Part shown: in pieces, positions 63,435 to 64,000 of the stretch
Position numbering within the stretch: the first letter of the stretch is position 1
Layout of the letters: every line of letters begins with the position of its first letter
NCBI RefSeq assembly: GCF_039134705.1
Contig: NZ_CP146256.1
Location: 3,658,001 to 3,722,000, forward strand
Direction: 5' to 3'
DNA length: 64,000 nt
Source of the DNA: Kineothrix sp. IPX-CK
GTDB lineage: Bacteria > Bacillota > Clostridia > Lachnospirales > Lachnospiraceae
The notes under the pieces: generated by a model
Told to the model about the DNA's origin: nothing
The model's database searches: none
The model's input: only the letters and a program-made list of their open reading frames with translations
Translations under genes and position numbers: made by a program

Positions 63435-64000
63435 TTAGTCTCTGACTTTAATATGCACTTCCCGAAGCTGCTTTTCCGTCACATCATTAGGTGCACCGCA
63501 CATTAAATCCTGCGCAGAGCCGCTCATAGGGAAAGCAATCACCTCTCTGATATTCTCCTCGCCTCGAAGCAGCATAAGCATGCGGTCGATCCCCGGCGCC
63601 ATTCCTGCGTGGGGAGGCGCACCGAACTGAAATGCCTGGTAGAGCGCTCCAAATTTATTTTTCAAGGTTTCTTCATCATATCCTGCAATTTCGAAAGCTT
63701 TTACCATTATCTGCATATCGTGATTTCTCACCGCTCCCGAGGATAGTTCGATGCCATTACATACGATATCATATTGATATGCCAATATATCCAGAGGATT
63801 CTCCTCCTCAAGCGCCTTCAACCCGCCCTGCGGCATGGAGAAGGGATTGTGTGTAAATCCAATCCGTTTCGTCTCAGGATCCCGCTCAAACATCGGAAAA
63901 TCATTCACATAGCAGAAGCGATACGCATCCTTTTCGTACAAATCGAGTTTAATGCCCAGTTCATTTCTAATTTGTCCGGCATAATAATTAGCTCTCTCCT
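63435..64000 (-). CDS. aspS: Aspartyl-tRNA synthetase, C-terminal part
   Basis: The frame is open from the window edge to the stop at 63435, giving 188 residues. It has the end of the catalytic domain of bacterial-type Asp[47 protein letters not shown] and motif 3 [26 protein letters not shown]. The N-terminal anticodon domain and motif 2 lie beyond the edge. Its linkage to gatCAB suggests that this AspRS may also charge tRNA-Asn for conversion to Asn-tRNA. The specificity-determining residues are out of view. Confidence 0.93.
   Translation of the reverse strand, partial: ERANYYAGQIRNELGIKLDLYEKDAYRFCYVNDFPMFERDPETKRIGFTHNPFSMPQGGLKALEEENPLDILAYQYDIVCNGIELSSGAVRNHDMQIMVKAFEIAGYDEETLKNKFGALYQAFQFGAPPHAGMAPGIDRMLMLLRGEENIREVIAFPMSGSAQDLMCGAPNDVTEKQLREVHIKVRD

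Overview
The window reads as chromosome from an anaerobic Firmicute of the Lachnospiraceae (Clostridium cluster XIVa) type. The basis is the set of family-typical proteins (DUF6062, DUF6106, DUF4867 and DUF2225 proteins, AddB-type nuclease, a GlnRS of unusual type), strong AGGAGG ribosome sites, mid-range GC content, and oxygen defence built on a flavodiiron protein, SOD and Dps. No tRNA, rRNA, CRISPR array, insertion sequence or prophage was seen. Nearly all genes lie on the minus strand; the plus-strand genes are mostly single-gene units. This taxonomic call is inference from protein families, not from a marker gene.

Layout. 1-1.5 kb: 5' end of addB and a HAD phosphatase. 1.7-8.0 kb: a sensory operon of YesM-type histidine kinase, sugar-binding lipoprotein, YesN-type regulator and chemoreceptor, with no transporter permease. 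8.1-12.0 kb: a GH94 disaccharide phosphorylase followed by a phosphohexomutase, which together could route a phosphorolysed disaccharide into central metabolism. 12.1-15.7 kb: M19 dipeptidase, a PfkB-fold protein lacking its catalytic Asp, a DUF6062 protein and a TetR regulator. 15.8-20.5 kb: an acidic membrane-anchored protein, a candidate structured RNA, a MocR regulator, a DUF2225 protein and glnS. 20.9-28.2 kb: guaB, a GGDEF/EAL protein, purH and a DHH phosphoesterase in one tight cluster, linking purine synthesis to cyclic-di-GMP. 29.9-34.4 kb: an ACT regulator, homoserine dehydrogenase, a phosphomutase-type putative homoserine kinase and aspartate kinase, preceded by a leader with competing hairpins. 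34.5-35.7 kb: sod-dps behind a promoter with a perfect palindromic operator. 35.8-42.5 kb: a SUF iron-sulfur assembly operon (MarR-type regulator with a cysteine cluster, sufC, sufB, sufD, sufS, sufU) ending in a flavodiiron protein. 42.6-43.9 kb: an isolated DUF5301/DUF4825-like protein behind a long perfect hairpin. 43.9-53.7 kb: a self-contained mannose-family PTS operon that carries its own HPr and Enzyme I, two dehydrogenases and a class II aldolase, headed by a PRD regulator. 53.8-54.9 kb: aroC. 55.1-59.8 kb: AraC regulator, DUF4867 protein, a COG2407-type sugar isomerase and a xylulokinase. 59.9-64 kb: aspS (3' part), gatC, gatA and gatB.

The most notable points are the cysteine-cluster MarR protein at the head of the suf operon, the cyclic-di-GMP protein sandwiched in the IMP/GMP genes with a 4-base overlap to purH, the PTS operon with its own general PTS proteins, the SBP-kinase-regulator-chemoreceptor operon without permeases, and several candidate regulatory RNAs and a small family of palindromic intergenic elements. 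All functional statements are from reading the sequence and from memory of the families; no database search was run.
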